From Hydrocarboniphaga daqingensis (GTDB lineage: Bacteria; Pseudomonadota; Gammaproteobacteria; Nevskiales; Nevskiaceae), in the NCBI RefSeq assembly GCF_900129825.1, contig NZ_FQWZ01000003.1:178353-242352 (forward strand): 64,000 bases of DNA, read 5' to 3'. Positions 36,160-46,768 of the stretch are shown here, piece after piece. The notes beneath the pieces are model-generated. The model was not told the DNA's origin, did not search any database, and worked only from the letters and a program-made list of their open reading frames with translations. The position numbers and the translations under genes were made by a program. The stretch's first letter is position 1. Each line of letters begins with the position of its first letter.

Positions 36160-36788
36160 GTCATTTGGGCGGCGTATTCTGTCGCGTCCGATTTAGACGT
36201 AAGCTCGTAAATGATGGAACCCGGAACAGGCTTTGCTGTTCTGAGGGATCACATATAAGCCTTGCAGGATTCTGGGAGGCGACAAGAGATACCGTGTTCA
36301 CTAGGGCAGCTTCACACAACACGTTCGCGGATTTGCGGCGCCAGCTCGTCTGGCCGCTGTGCGTGGCGTTGTTTTGTTGGTTGTCGGCGGTACACCAGTA
36401 CGCCTGGTCGGCGGAGCCCTCACGCGCTGCCGCTGTATCGGACAGCGTTGTAGAAGTGGCACCGTCCGATAACGATGGGGCGCCGTTGGCTGGGCAAGAT
36501 GTCACGCAAGACCAAGCCGAGCCCAGCACCGCTGAACTCGAAGATGCACTGAAACACGCGCTGCATGGCTCCTACGAAGCCGATTGCAGCGGTGCCCGTG
36601 CCCGCAAGGGGCACGGCGTTGTACCCACGCGTCACCTTAAACCTCTGCTGCGCCCCCCAGCCGTCGCCTGACGTCTGCGACCGCGTCGCCAATTCACGGC
36701 GGCGTTCTCCTGTCTGATCGAACATCACCCCGGCCGCGTTCAGGGCCCGGGCGGTTGTCCCTCCGCAAGAAATCTGGATTATCACGCC
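36160..36788. other. Low-confidence stretch between the atp terminator and carbonic anhydrase
   Basis: Apart from the doubtful small reading frame at 36294-36671, nothing certain is seen in these 629 bases. The part from about 36560 to 36780 has long open frames on both strands without family resemblance and could be a degenerate repeat or mobile-element remnant. Confidence 0.35.
36294..36671 (+). CDS. Possible small secreted protein, perhaps truncated
   Basis: A GTG start at 36294, after GGGAGG at 36274-36279, would give 125 residues with a fair signal peptide (RRQLVWPLCVALFCWLSAVHQ, then YAWSAEP) and an acidic, Asp/Glu-rich middle (DNDGAPLAGQDVTQDQAEPS). The last 35 residues are Arg/Pro-rich and look like read-through into unrelated sequence, so an original gene may have been cut near 36560. 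No family is recognised. Confidence 0.3.
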   Translation: MFTRAASHNTFADLRRQLVWPLCVALFCWLSAVHQYAWSAEPSRAAAVSDSVVEVAPSDNDGAPLAGQDVTQDQAEPSTAELEDALKHALHGSYEADCSGARARKGHGVVPTRHLKPLLRPPAVA

Positions 36789-37481
36789 ATGCAAAGACTC
36801 ATTGAAGGTTTCAACCGTTTCCGCCTCGAATCGTTCCCGGAGAAGCGCGAACTGTTCGAGAAGCTGTCTGCCAAGCAGACGCCGCACTCGATGATCATCA
36901 CCTGCGCCGATTCGCGCGTGGTGCCCGAATTCTTCACCTCCAGCGAGCCGGGTGACGTGTTCGTCTGCCGCAATGTCGGCAACATCGTGCCGCCTTATGC
37001 GCAGTTCACGGGTGGTGTTTCAGCGGCCATCGAATACGCCGTCGCCGTGCTCGGCGTCGCCAACGTGGTCGTTTGCGGCCACACCGATTGTGGCGCGATG
37101 AAGGCGACGATGACGCCGGAATCCGTCGACAAGCTGCCGGCCGTCAGCGCCTGGCTGCGCCACGCGCATGTGGCCAAGCATGTGGTCGACAACAACTACA
37201 GCCACGAGGCCTCGGCCGACACGCTGGCGTCGCTGACCGAAGAAAACGTCGTGGCCCAGCTTGACCACCTGCGCACGCATCCGTCGGTGGCAGCGCGTCT
37301 CGCCCGTGGCAACCTGACGCTGCACGGCTGGGTGTACGACATCGAGAACGGTGGCATCAAGGCGTATTGCGCACAGCGCGGTCACTTCGTGTCGCTGTCG
37401 CAGGTGTTGGAAAACGGCGAATCCTGGCCCACCGCCACGCCGCCGGCCCGTCTGTCCGGTGTCCTCGGAAACGCAGCATGA
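36789..37481 (+). CDS. Beta-class carbonic anhydrase
   Basis: The 230-residue enzyme interconverts CO2 and bicarbonate. Zinc ligands Cys39 (ITCADSR), His98 and Cys101 (GHTDCGAM) and the Asp41-Arg43 dyad are all present. It is a cytosolic type (no signal). Its stop overlaps the SulP start (ATGA), so the two are translationally coupled; together they probably take up and convert bicarbonate. Confidence 0.94.
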   Translation: MQRLIEGFNRFRLESFPEKRELFEKLSAKQTPHSMIITCADSRVVPEFFTSSEPGDVFVCRNVGNIVPPYAQFTGGVSAAIEYAVAVLGVANVVVCGHTDCGAMKATMTPESVDKLPAVSAWLRHAHVAKHVVDNNYSHEASADTLASLTEENVVAQLDHLRTHPSVAARLARGNLTLHGWVYDIENGGIKAYCAQRGHFVSLSQVLENGESWPTATPPARLSGVLGNAA

Positions 37482-39028
37482 ACAGCGCCATCAGCACCGC
37501 CAAGCCGGCGGCGGCCCCGGGTCGTCAGTTCGTTGCCAACCTACTTCCGTCGGTGGTGGTGTTCCTGGTCGCGCTGCCGCTGTGCATGGGCATCGCGATC
37601 GCCTCTGGCGCGCCGCCGGTCACCGGACTGATCACCGGCATCGTCGGCGGCATCATCGTCGGGTCGATCGCCGGCTCGCCGCTGATGGTCAGCGGGCCGG
37701 CCGCGGGCCTGGCGGTGCTGGTGTTCGACTTGATCCGTGACCACGGCCTGGTGGCCTTGGGTCCGGTCGTCGCGCTTGCAGGCTTGCTGCAGCTGATTGC
37801 CGGCATCGGCCGCCTCGGTGTGTGGTTCCGCATGGTCAGCCCGGCTGTCGTCAGCGGCATGCTGGCCGGCATCGGCATCCTGATCGTCGCGTCCCAGTCA
37901 CATGTGATGCTCGACGCCAAGCCGCTGTCGACCGGCCTGCAGAACTTTGCCGCGCTGCCGGGACGCTTGTGGGCGGCCGTCAAGCATGGCGACGGGTCAC
38001 TGGCCGGCCTGCTCGGCCTGGGCACGATTGCCATCATGTACGCCTGGGAGAAGCTCAAGCCGGCCAAGCTCAAGCTGGTGCCGGGTGCGTTGCTGGCGGT
38101 TGTTGCGGTGACGGCGACGGCGCAGTTCGGTCAGCTCGACGTGGAGCGTATCGACGTGCCGCATGACCTGCTGGCGGCGATCAAGCCGGTCGACGGCAGC
38201 GCGCTGGCCCTGCTGCTCGACCCGACGCTGCTGATTGCTGCGGTCGTGTTCGCGTTCATCGCCAGTGCCGAGACGCTGCTGTCGGCCGCGGCGGTCGACC
38301 GCATGCACGACGGTCCGCGCACCAAGTACGACCGCGAGCTGGGCGCTCAGGGCGTCGGCAATCTGATCTGCGGTGCCCTCGGTGCGCTGCCGATGACCGG
38401 CGTGATCGTGCGCAGTGCGGCCAACGTTCAGGCCGGCGCGACCACGCGTGCGTCGACGATCCTGCACGGGACCTGGATGCTCGGCTTCGTGATGCTGCTG
38501 CCGTGGCTGCTGCGGATGACGCCGATCGCAGGCCTGGCCGGCGTGCTGATCTTCACGGGCGTGAAGATGGTCAACCCGTCGCAGATCAAGGAGTTTGCCG
38601 CCTACGGTCGCGGCTCGCTGCTGGTGTTCCTGGCCACGGCGCTGGTGATTGTGGCGACCGACCTGCTGACCGGTGTGCTGGCCGGCATGGCGTTGTCGAT
38701 CCTGCGCTTGGCGCTGCGCGCGGCGATGCTGCACGTCAACCTGCGTCAGCTCGATAAGCCCAACCAGTGGGAGCTTCGCTTGGAGGGTTCGGCCACGTTC
38801 CTCAGCGTGCCGCGCTTGGCCAAGGCGCTCGATGCGGTGCCCGAAGGCGCCACGCTGCACCTGGACGTTGACCGGCTGCGCTTCATCGACCACGCCTGCC
38901 TCGTACTGCTGAAGGACTGGCAGCGCACGGCGCCGGCCACCAACCGGCGCATGGTCGTCGACCCGTCGGCGATCGAGTCGCGTGCCGAATCGGCGGGCCG
39001 CAAGTCGGTGACTCAAGGCCTGTCCTGA
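37478..39028 (+). CDS. SulP-family anion transporter with STAS domain
   Basis: The 516-residue protein has about 12 membrane helices (residues 20-420), the SulP features PLCMGIAIASGAPPVTGLITGIVGG and GALPMTGVIVRSAAN, and a C-terminal STAS-like domain (about 430-500; LDVDRLRFIDHACLVLLKDW). ATG at 37478 overlaps the carbonic anhydrase stop. SulP members move sulfate or bicarbonate; coupling to carbonic anhydrase favours bicarbonate, as in BicA-like systems. Ion specificity is inference. Confidence 0.87.
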   Translation: MNSAISTAKPAAAPGRQFVANLLPSVVVFLVALPLCMGIAIASGAPPVTGLITGIVGGIIVGSIAGSPLMVSGPAAGLAVLVFDLIRDHGLVALGPVVALAGLLQLIAGIGRLGVWFRMVSPAVVSGMLAGIGILIVASQSHVMLDAKPLSTGLQNFAALPGRLWAAVKHGDGSLAGLLGLGTIAIMYAWEKLKPAKLKLVPGALLAVVAVTATAQFGQLDVERIDVPHDLLAAIKPVDGSALALLLDPTLLIAAVVFAFIASAETLLSAAAVDRMHDGPRTKYDRELGAQGVGNLICGALGALPMTGVIVRSAANVQAGATTRASTILHGTWMLGFVMLLPWLLRMTPIAGLAGVLIFTGVKMVNPSQIKEFAAYGRGSLLVFLATALVIVATDLLTGVLAGMALSILRLALRAAMLHVNLRQLDKPNQWELRLEGSATFLSVPRLAKALDAVPEGATLHLDVDRLRFIDHACLVLLKDWQRTAPATNRRMVVDPSAIESRAESAGRKSVTQGLS

Positions 39029-39053
39029 CCGCGAGCGTTTGACCGGCCTGGCT

Positions 39054-39093
39054 CGGCCCTGCTGCACGCGCTTCGGCTCGTGCAGCAGGGCCG
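39054..39093 (+). terminator. Strong hairpin after the SulP gene
   Basis: CGGCCCTGCTGCACG (39054-39068) and CGTGCAGCAGGGCCG (39079-39093) are a perfect 15-bp stem with a 10-base loop, followed by CTTTCGTT. Confidence 0.7.
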
Positions 39094-39179
39094 CTTTCGT
39101 TAGGCCACGGACTTGGGCTGCCGCTTTGTGCGCCATTGCCTAAACTGCGCAGCCGCTTGCCACTTCCGATACCGCTGCC

Positions 39180-40565
39180 ATGACCGCCGTCCACGCCTTG
39201 ATCCTTGCCGCCGGCCGCGGCACGCGCATGCACAGCGACCTGCCCAAGGTGCTGCACACCGTCGGCGGTCAGCCGATGCTGGCGCATGTGCTGCGTGCGG
39301 CAGCGGCGCTCGACGCGCCCACGCACTTGGTGCTCGGCCACGGCGCGGATGCCGTGCAAGCCTGGCTTGCGCGACCCGATGCCGGCGTCGCCACACCGCA
39401 GGCGATCGCGATGCAGGCCGAACAGCTCGGCACCGCACACGCGGTCCAGCAAGCGCTGCCGGGCGTGCCCGATGACGCACGCGTTGTGATTCTGTATGGC
39501 GACGTGCCGCTGATCGGTGCTGACCTGCTGCAGGCACTGGCGCAAGCGGCGGATGGCGCGCTGGCACTGGTCACCGCGACGCTGGCCGATCCAAGCGGCT
39601 ACGGCCGCATCCTGCGTAATGCGGCAGGGCAGGTGACCGGCATCGTCGAACACAAAGACGCCAACGACGCCCAGCGCGCGATCACCGAGATCAACACCGG
39701 TTTGCTGGCCGCGCCGGCTGGCGCGCTGAAGCGCTGGATTGCGCAGGTGCGCAACGACAACGCCAACCGCGAGTACTACCTGACGGATGTCGTCGCGCTG
39801 GCCGTGGCCGACGGCATGCTGGTGCGCACCGTCAGCGCGCCGCAGCCGGACGAAGTCGAAGGCGTCAACGACCGCGTGCAACTGGCGCGCGCCGAGCGGC
39901 TGTATCAGCAGCGGCAGGCCACGCGGCTGATGCGCGCCGGCGTGCAACTGGCCGACCCGGCGCGCTTTGATCTGCGCGGCGAGCTGATCGCCGGCCGCGA
40001 CGTGTTCATCGACGTCGGCGTCATCATCGAAGGCCGCGTCGAGCTGGCCGACGGCGTGCGCGTCGGCGCCTATACGCTGCTCAAGGACGTGCGTCTGGGC
40101 CGAGGCAGCGTGGTACAGGCGCATTGCGTGCTCGAAGGCCTCGCAGCCGGTGCGGACTGCCGCATCGGCCCGTTTGCGCGCGTGCGGCCCGACTCCACGT
40201 TTGCCGACGAGGTGCACATCGGTAACTTCGTCGAAGTAAAGAAGGGTGCGCTCGGCCACGGCACCAAGGCCGGTCATCTGGCGTACATCGGCGATGCCAC
40301 CGTCGGTGCCGACGTCAACATCAGCGCCGGCGTCATCACCTGCAACTACGACGGCGCCAACAAGCACCAGACGGTGATCGGCGACGGCGCGTTCATCGGC
40401 ACCGACGCGCAGCTGGTGGCACCGGTGACCATTGGCGAGCGTGCGTTCATCGCGGCCGGCTCTACGATCACGCGCGAGGTACCGGCCGATGCGCTGGCCG
40501 TATGCCGCGCGCGCGACCAAAAGACCATCGCCAACTGGAAGCGTCCCAGCAAAAAGAAAAGCTGA
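39180..40565 (+). CDS. glmU: Bifunctional UDP-N-acetylglucosamine pyrophosphorylase / glucosamine-1-P acetyltransferase
   Basis: The 461-residue cytosolic enzyme makes UDP-GlcNAc for peptidoglycan and LPS. The N-terminal nucleotidyltransferase has LILAAGRGTRMHSDLPKVL; the C-terminal left-handed beta-helix acetyltransferase has GNFVEVKKGALGHGTKAGHLAYIGD and NYDGANKHQT. The C-terminus ends in Lys-rich SKKKS. It precedes glmS, the first step of the same pathway, as in many gammaproteobacteria. Confidence 0.97.
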   Translation: MTAVHALILAAGRGTRMHSDLPKVLHTVGGQPMLAHVLRAAAALDAPTHLVLGHGADAVQAWLARPDAGVATPQAIAMQAEQLGTAHAVQQALPGVPDDARVVILYGDVPLIGADLLQALAQAADGALALVTATLADPSGYGRILRNAAGQVTGIVEHKDANDAQRAITEINTGLLAAPAGALKRWIAQVRNDNANREYYLTDVVALAVADGMLVRTVSAPQPDEVEGVNDRVQLARAERLYQQRQATRLMRAGVQLADPARFDLRGELIAGRDVFIDVGVIIEGRVELADGVRVGAYTLLKDVRLGRGSVVQAHCVLEGLAAGADCRIGPFARVRPDSTFADEVHIGNFVEVKKGALGHGTKAGHLAYIGDATVGADVNISAGVITCNYDGANKHQTVIGDGAFIGTDAQLVAPVTIGERAFIAAGSTITREVPADALAVCRARDQKTIANWKRPSKKKS

Positions 40566-40685
40566 GGCAACACCGCCCGCTGCAGCGCGGCCGGTATGGG
40601 CGCCAGCGGATACAATCGGCCATGAACCACGCCCTGTCTTCCTCGATCCCGCGCCACCGTGCGCGGCGCGCTCCGGTGCTCTGAT

Positions 40686-42524
<1,839 letters not shown>

Positions 42525-42546
42525 GCGGGGCCGTCAGGCGCAAGCC

Positions 42547-42564
42547 CGACGGTTTTCACCGTCG
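42547..42564. terminator. Hairpin between convergent glmS and RND operon
   Basis: CGACGGT (42547-42553) and ACCGTCG (42558-42564) pair perfectly around TTTC. It lies between the two converging stops and may serve both. Confidence 0.4.
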
Positions 42565-42578
42565 ATGCAAGCGCCGGC

Positions 42579-45500
42579 TCAGGAGCGTAGCGACGTCGGC
42601 ATCCGGGTCTCGATAGCGGCATCCAGATCATCGGTCTGGTTCGGCGGCAGCAACTTGTAGAGCACCGGTGTGACCAACCGACCCAGCAGGGTAGAGCTTG
42701 TCAGTCCGCCGATGATCACCCAGGCCAGCGGTGAGTAGATGCCGGAGTTCTGCACGGCCAACGGCAGCAGGCCGCCCACGGCCGTGAGTGACGTCAGCAG
42801 GATCGGCAGAAACCGCACCTCGCCCGCCTTGGCGATGGCGTCATCCAGAGGCAGGCCTTCCGCTCGTAACTGATTGGTGAAATCCACCAGCAGGATGGAG
42901 TTCTTGATCTCGATGCCCACCAGCGCGATGAAGCCGATCATGGCCGTGAACGAGATCGAGTTGCCGGTGAAAAACAGGGCCAGCAGGCCGCCGGTGATGC
43001 CCAGCGGAATAACAGTGGCCACGATCAGCGTGGATTTGAAGCTCCCGAACTCCAGCACCAGTACCGCAGTGATGCCGAACACGGTCAGCAAGATTGCCGT
43101 ACCGAAGCCGGACAGACTCTCGGCTTGGCTCTCGGCCTCACCACCGATTTCGAACCGGTAGCCGGGCGGCAGATTCATCTGCTCCAGCCGCTTGACGATG
43201 GCCGAGGTCACCGCTGCGGTATTGAAGCCGGCCTGCGGATAGGCCGTGACCGTGACCGAGCGGCTGCGCCCGTAGCGCGAAATACTGGGCGGCGATTGCA
43301 CCAGCTCCACGGCTGCGAGTTGGGCCAGCGGGATCTGCTCGCCGGTGCTTGACGCCACATGCAGGCCTTGCAGTACCTCGAGCGTGCTGCGGCCCTGCAT
43401 GGGGGCCCTCAGCACCACCGGGTAGTTGTCGCCATCTGCGGTGCGAAAGTCGCCTGCCTCCAGGCCCGATACGGCGAGCCGGATGTTCTGGTCCAGCTCC
43501 ACGGGCTGCACGCCGAGCAACCCAGCCTGCGCAACGTTGGGCGCCAGTTGCAGATCGATCTTGCCGCGTCGCAGCGGATTGATGACATCGCGCGCGCCGG
43601 GAGTGGACGCCATGAGGCGTTCGAGCTCGTTGGCCAGATCGCGCAGCACCGTGAGGTCAGGACCGACCAGGCGCAGCGCAATCGGCGCATCAATCGGCGG
43701 GCCGTTCTCGAACTCCTTCAGCAACACTTCCGCGCCCGCAATGTCATCGAAGCGGCTGCGCAGCCGCGCATAGAGTGCCGGGGTGGTTTCGGGGTCGTAG
43801 CGGTATAGCTGCACGAAGACCTCGGCGTAGTGCGCGGCCGGTTCGCGCGAGAAGAGGTTGTAGTAGATCTGTGGATTGCCACGGCCGATGGTCGCCATGA
43901 AGTGCTCCACCTCTTTCTCGCTCGCCAGGGCCGACTCGATGGCGCGCACGACGCGGTCGGACTCCTGCAAGCTGGCGCCGACGGGCAGCCGTGCCTGAAT
44001 CAGAAACTGTGGCGTCTCCGCCTTGGGGAACAGCGAGAACCCGATCGAGGGAATGAGCATGACGCTCAGAGCAACGACGACCCCGGAGATCAGCATCACC
44101 CGCTTGGGGGCAGCCAGTGCCCGATTCAGCAACGGGGCATAGATCGTGTGGATCGCCGACATCGTGAAGCGCAGCGCAGCGTTGCCTTCCTCCTTCTCGT
44201 GTCTGGGCAGCAGCCGTGATGCCAGGTAGGGGATGATCGTCAGCGAGATGAACAGTGAGGCGGTGACGGTGAACACCACGGCCACCGGCAGCGAGCGGAT
44301 GTACTTGCCAGAATTGCCGGGCAGTAGCAGCAGGGGCAGAAACGCAAACAACAGCGTGGCCGTGCAGCCCAGCACCGCGAGTGCAATCTGCCGGGTGCCC
44401 AGAATCGCCGCCTGCATGCGGCTGTGGCCCTCGCGCATGAAGCGCGCAATGTTTTCGGTGACGACGATGCTGTCGTCCACCAGCAAACCCAGCGCCACCA
44501 CGAAACCGGCAATCGAAAGCTGGTTGAGCGAGAAGCCGGCAAAGTGCAGCGCCGCCAGACCGGTGGCGAGCGACAGCGGAATGGAGATCATCACAACGCC
44601 GGCGGCGCGCAGTCCGAGCGGCAGCAGTGTGATGACGACCAGCGCGATCGCAATGGCGAGATCCGTCGTCAGGCGCGACAGACGCTCCTCCACGTTCTTG
44701 GACTGCTTGAACGTGGGCACCAGCTTGATGTCGCTCGGCAGGCGAGCCTTGAAAGCCTCGACCGTCTCGTCGATGGCGGCCTGGGTGATGGCGATGTTCT
44801 GGCCGTCCTTCTGGTTGGCGGTGACCCATACCGCACGCTGGCCGTTGAGCCGCGCCTCCACTTCCCGGGCCTCGTAGTCCCAGCTCACGGTGGCGATGTC
44901 CTTGATGCGGATCAGCCGGCCTGGGCTGCCGCCCACCACGGTCTCCCTTACTTCGTCGAGATCGGTGTAGGAGCCCGAGGTTTGCAGGTTGTAGCGGCGC
45001 GGACCGCTCTCGATGGCGCCGCCCGGCACATTGGTGTTTTCGCCCGCGACGGCGGCGAGCACGTCGCCTGCGCGCAGCTTCAGTTCGGCCATTCGCTGGT
45101 AGTCGAGTGCGACCCGCAGCTCGCGCTTGGGATAGGCCCAGGTCTCGGATTGCCGCACGCCGGGGATACGCTCCAGCTCGTCCTGCAAGGCTTCCGCCTC
45201 GTCAGCGAGACGCGCATAACTGGCGGTTTCCGAGACCAGGCCCAACTGCACGATCTGCACCAGACCGGGGTTGATCTTGTTGATCTCCTGCCGCACAACG
45301 CCGTCGGGCAGATCCGGACGCAGGGCGTTGATCTCGCGCGAGACCTCGTCGTACTTCTTGTCGACGTCGACCGTCGCATCGAACTCCACGAACACCACGG
45401 ACAGGCTGTCACTCGAGGTGGAGGTGAGCTTTTTGACGTTATCCAGCTCCGTGATCGCGTCTTCGATCGGCTCGCTGATCTGTCGCTCGATCACCAGCGA

Positions 45501-45665
45501 ATCGGCGCCGGGATAGACCGTGACAATCCTGAATGCCGAAATCGGAAAGTACGGGTCTTCGGAGCGCGGGATGGATTGCAGGCTGCTGAAGCCCAGCGCG
45601 ATCAGCAGGCCGAACAGCACTAGCATGAAGGGGCCATTGCGAACGGATAGCGCGGCGATATTCAT
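42579..45665 (-). CDS. RND efflux pump permease (AcrB/HAE1-like)
   Basis: The 1028-residue inner-membrane protein has 12 helices in the 1+5 / 1+5 layout with two large periplasmic domains. The proton-relay Asp pair is in LGLLVDDSIVVTENIARFM of helix 4, and TM10 has GIEIKNSILLVDFTNQ. It has a shortened N-terminal docking region and belongs to the HAE-type branch near VexF-like pumps rather than to AcrB itself. Its start overlaps the adaptor stop. With the adaptor and TolC-like channel it forms a tripartite pump for toxic organic compounds; substrates are unknown. Confidence 0.92.
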   Translation of the reverse strand: MNIAALSVRNGPFMLVLFGLLIALGFSSLQSIPRSEDPYFPISAFRIVTVYPGADSLVIERQISEPIEDAITELDNVKKLTSTSSDSLSVVFVEFDATVDVDKKYDEVSREINALRPDLPDGVVRQEINKINPGLVQIVQLGLVSETASYARLADEAEALQDELERIPGVRQSETWAYPKRELRVALDYQRMAELKLRAGDVLAAVAGENTNVPGGAIESGPRRYNLQTSGSYTDLDEVRETVVGGSPGRLIRIKDIATVSWDYEAREVEARLNGQRAVWVTANQKDGQNIAITQAAIDETVEAFKARLPSDIKLVPTFKQSKNVEERLSRLTTDLAIAIALVVITLLPLGLRAAGVVMISIPLSLATGLAALHFAGFSLNQLSIAGFVVALGLLVDDSIVVTENIARFMREGHSRMQAAILGTRQIALAVLGCTATLLFAFLPLLLLPGNSGKYIRSLPVAVVFTVTASLFISLTIIPYLASRLLPRHEKEEGNAALRFTMSAIHTIYAPLLNRALAAPKRVMLISGVVVALSVMLIPSIGFSLFPKAETPQFLIQARLPVGASLQESDRVVRAIESALASEKEVEHFMATIGRGNPQIYYNLFSREPAAHYAEVFVQLYRYDPETTPALYARLRSRFDDIAGAEVLLKEFENGPPIDAPIALRLVGPDLTVLRDLANELERLMASTPGARDVINPLRRGKIDLQLAPNVAQAGLLGVQPVELDQNIRLAVSGLEAGDFRTADGDNYPVVLRAPMQGRSTLEVLQGLHVASSTGEQIPLAQLAAVELVQSPPSISRYGRSRSVTVTAYPQAGFNTAAVTSAIVKRLEQMNLPPGYRFEIGGEAESQAESLSGFGTAILLTVFGITAVLVLEFGSFKSTLIVATVIPLGITGGLLALFFTGNSISFTAMIGFIALVGIEIKNSILLVDFTNQLRAEGLPLDDAIAKAGEVRFLPILLTSLTAVGGLLPLAVQNSGIYSPLAWVIIGGLTSSTLLGRLVTPVLYKLLPPNQTDDLDAAIETRMPTSLRS

Positions 45666-46768
45666 GGCGTGTGGTTCTCCCGAGCGACGAGCCTGACCTT
45701 CTCCCCGTCGTGCAGATAGGCCGCGCCATCGGTGACCAGCTGCGTGCCGGCAGGTAGCGGCTGTTGCAGGGCAGCGTCGCTGCCCTCGATGAAGGCCACC
45801 GAGACTTCAATGCCGTGCACGGTGCTCGTGGTGGCATCAAAGCGATACGCACGGGCCTGGTGCTGATCGCCTTCGACCAGTGCAGCCAACGGCATTCGCG
45901 TGAGGGTGCCGCCCGCTGCGCCCGAAGGCCGGATGGTGGCGCGGCCAATCAAGCCGCTGGGCAGGGGGCGGTTCAGTGCCGTCGCATCCAGGCTGAGCTC
46001 GGCCTGGTAGGTTCCGGTGCGCGCGTCAGCCGCCTGTGACAGCTGTCGTACGCGTGCCGGGATCCGCTGCGACGGGATGGCATCGAACACGATCTCGGCG
46101 GGATCGTTGATCTTGAGCCGCAATGCATCACGATCTGGCAGCGCGACCTTCAGCACCATGCCGCCCTGCTGCTTGCCCACGATCAGTACCGGGGTTCCAG
46201 CGGCCACAAGCTCCAGTGGCTCCACCAGACGGCGAAGCACGCGGCCATCATCGGGCGCGATGATTTCGGCATATTCGCGGTTGAACGCCACGGCATTGAG
46301 TTGCGCCTGGGCAACCGAGGCAGCCGTGCCCAGATCATCCAGCTGCTCTTGGGTAACCACATCCTGCGCGAACAGCAACTTGCCGCGGTCGAGGTCGCGG
46401 GCGGCTTTCGTCGCGGCGGCCTGAGCTTGTTGCAGCTGGGCGTCGATTTCGGCGGTGTCGATCTTCGCCAGCCTTTGGCCTTTTTTGACGAGATCACCCT
46501 CGCGCACCTCGATGCGGGCGACCACACCGCCGACCTTGAACGACAGGCGCACCTCATCGCGGCTGGCCGCCAGACCGCTCGCCACGATCTGCGGCTCGGC
46601 AGGGCCTTCGCTTACCGTGGCCACTTGCACGATTCGCGGTGTCGGCGGCGCTAGCGGCGCATCGGGTTTTGAGCAGGCAGAGAGCAGCAACAACACGGCG
46701 GCCAGATGGCCAGACGAGCGCGCGCGATAGGCACGAACTGACAGCAGAGGGCTGGCAGGGACGGTCAT
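45662..46768 (-). CDS. RND efflux periplasmic adaptor lipoprotein
   Basis: The 368-residue membrane-fusion protein has a lipobox (LLLLSAC, Cys32), barrel-sandwich halves (RIEVREGDLVKKGQRLAKIDTAEIDAQ; PDDGRVLRRLVEPLELVAAG), a short coiled-coil hairpin and a beta-barrel. It overlaps both the TolC-like gene (4 bases) and the permease gene (4 bases), so translation is coupled. Confidence 0.92.
   Translation of the reverse strand: MTVPASPLLSVRAYRARSSGHLAAVLLLLSACSKPDAPLAPPTPRIVQVATVSEGPAEPQIVASGLAASRDEVRLSFKVGGVVARIEVREGDLVKKGQRLAKIDTAEIDAQLQQAQAAATKAARDLDRGKLLFAQDVVTQEQLDDLGTAASVAQAQLNAVAFNREYAEIIAPDDGRVLRRLVEPLELVAAGTPVLIVGKQQGGMVLKVALPDRDALRLKINDPAEIVFDAIPSQRIPARVRQLSQAADARTGTYQAELSLDATALNRPLPSGLIGRATIRPSGAAGGTLTRMPLAALVEGDQHQARAYRFDATTSTVHGIEVSVAFIEGSDAALQQPLPAGTQLVTDGAAYLHDGEKVRLVARENHTP

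Noticed and set aside
36420-36887. 155-codon minus-strand frame opposite the carbonic anhydrase start
   Set aside because: It overlaps carbonic anhydrase and has no recognisable family; kept only as part of the unexplained stretch.
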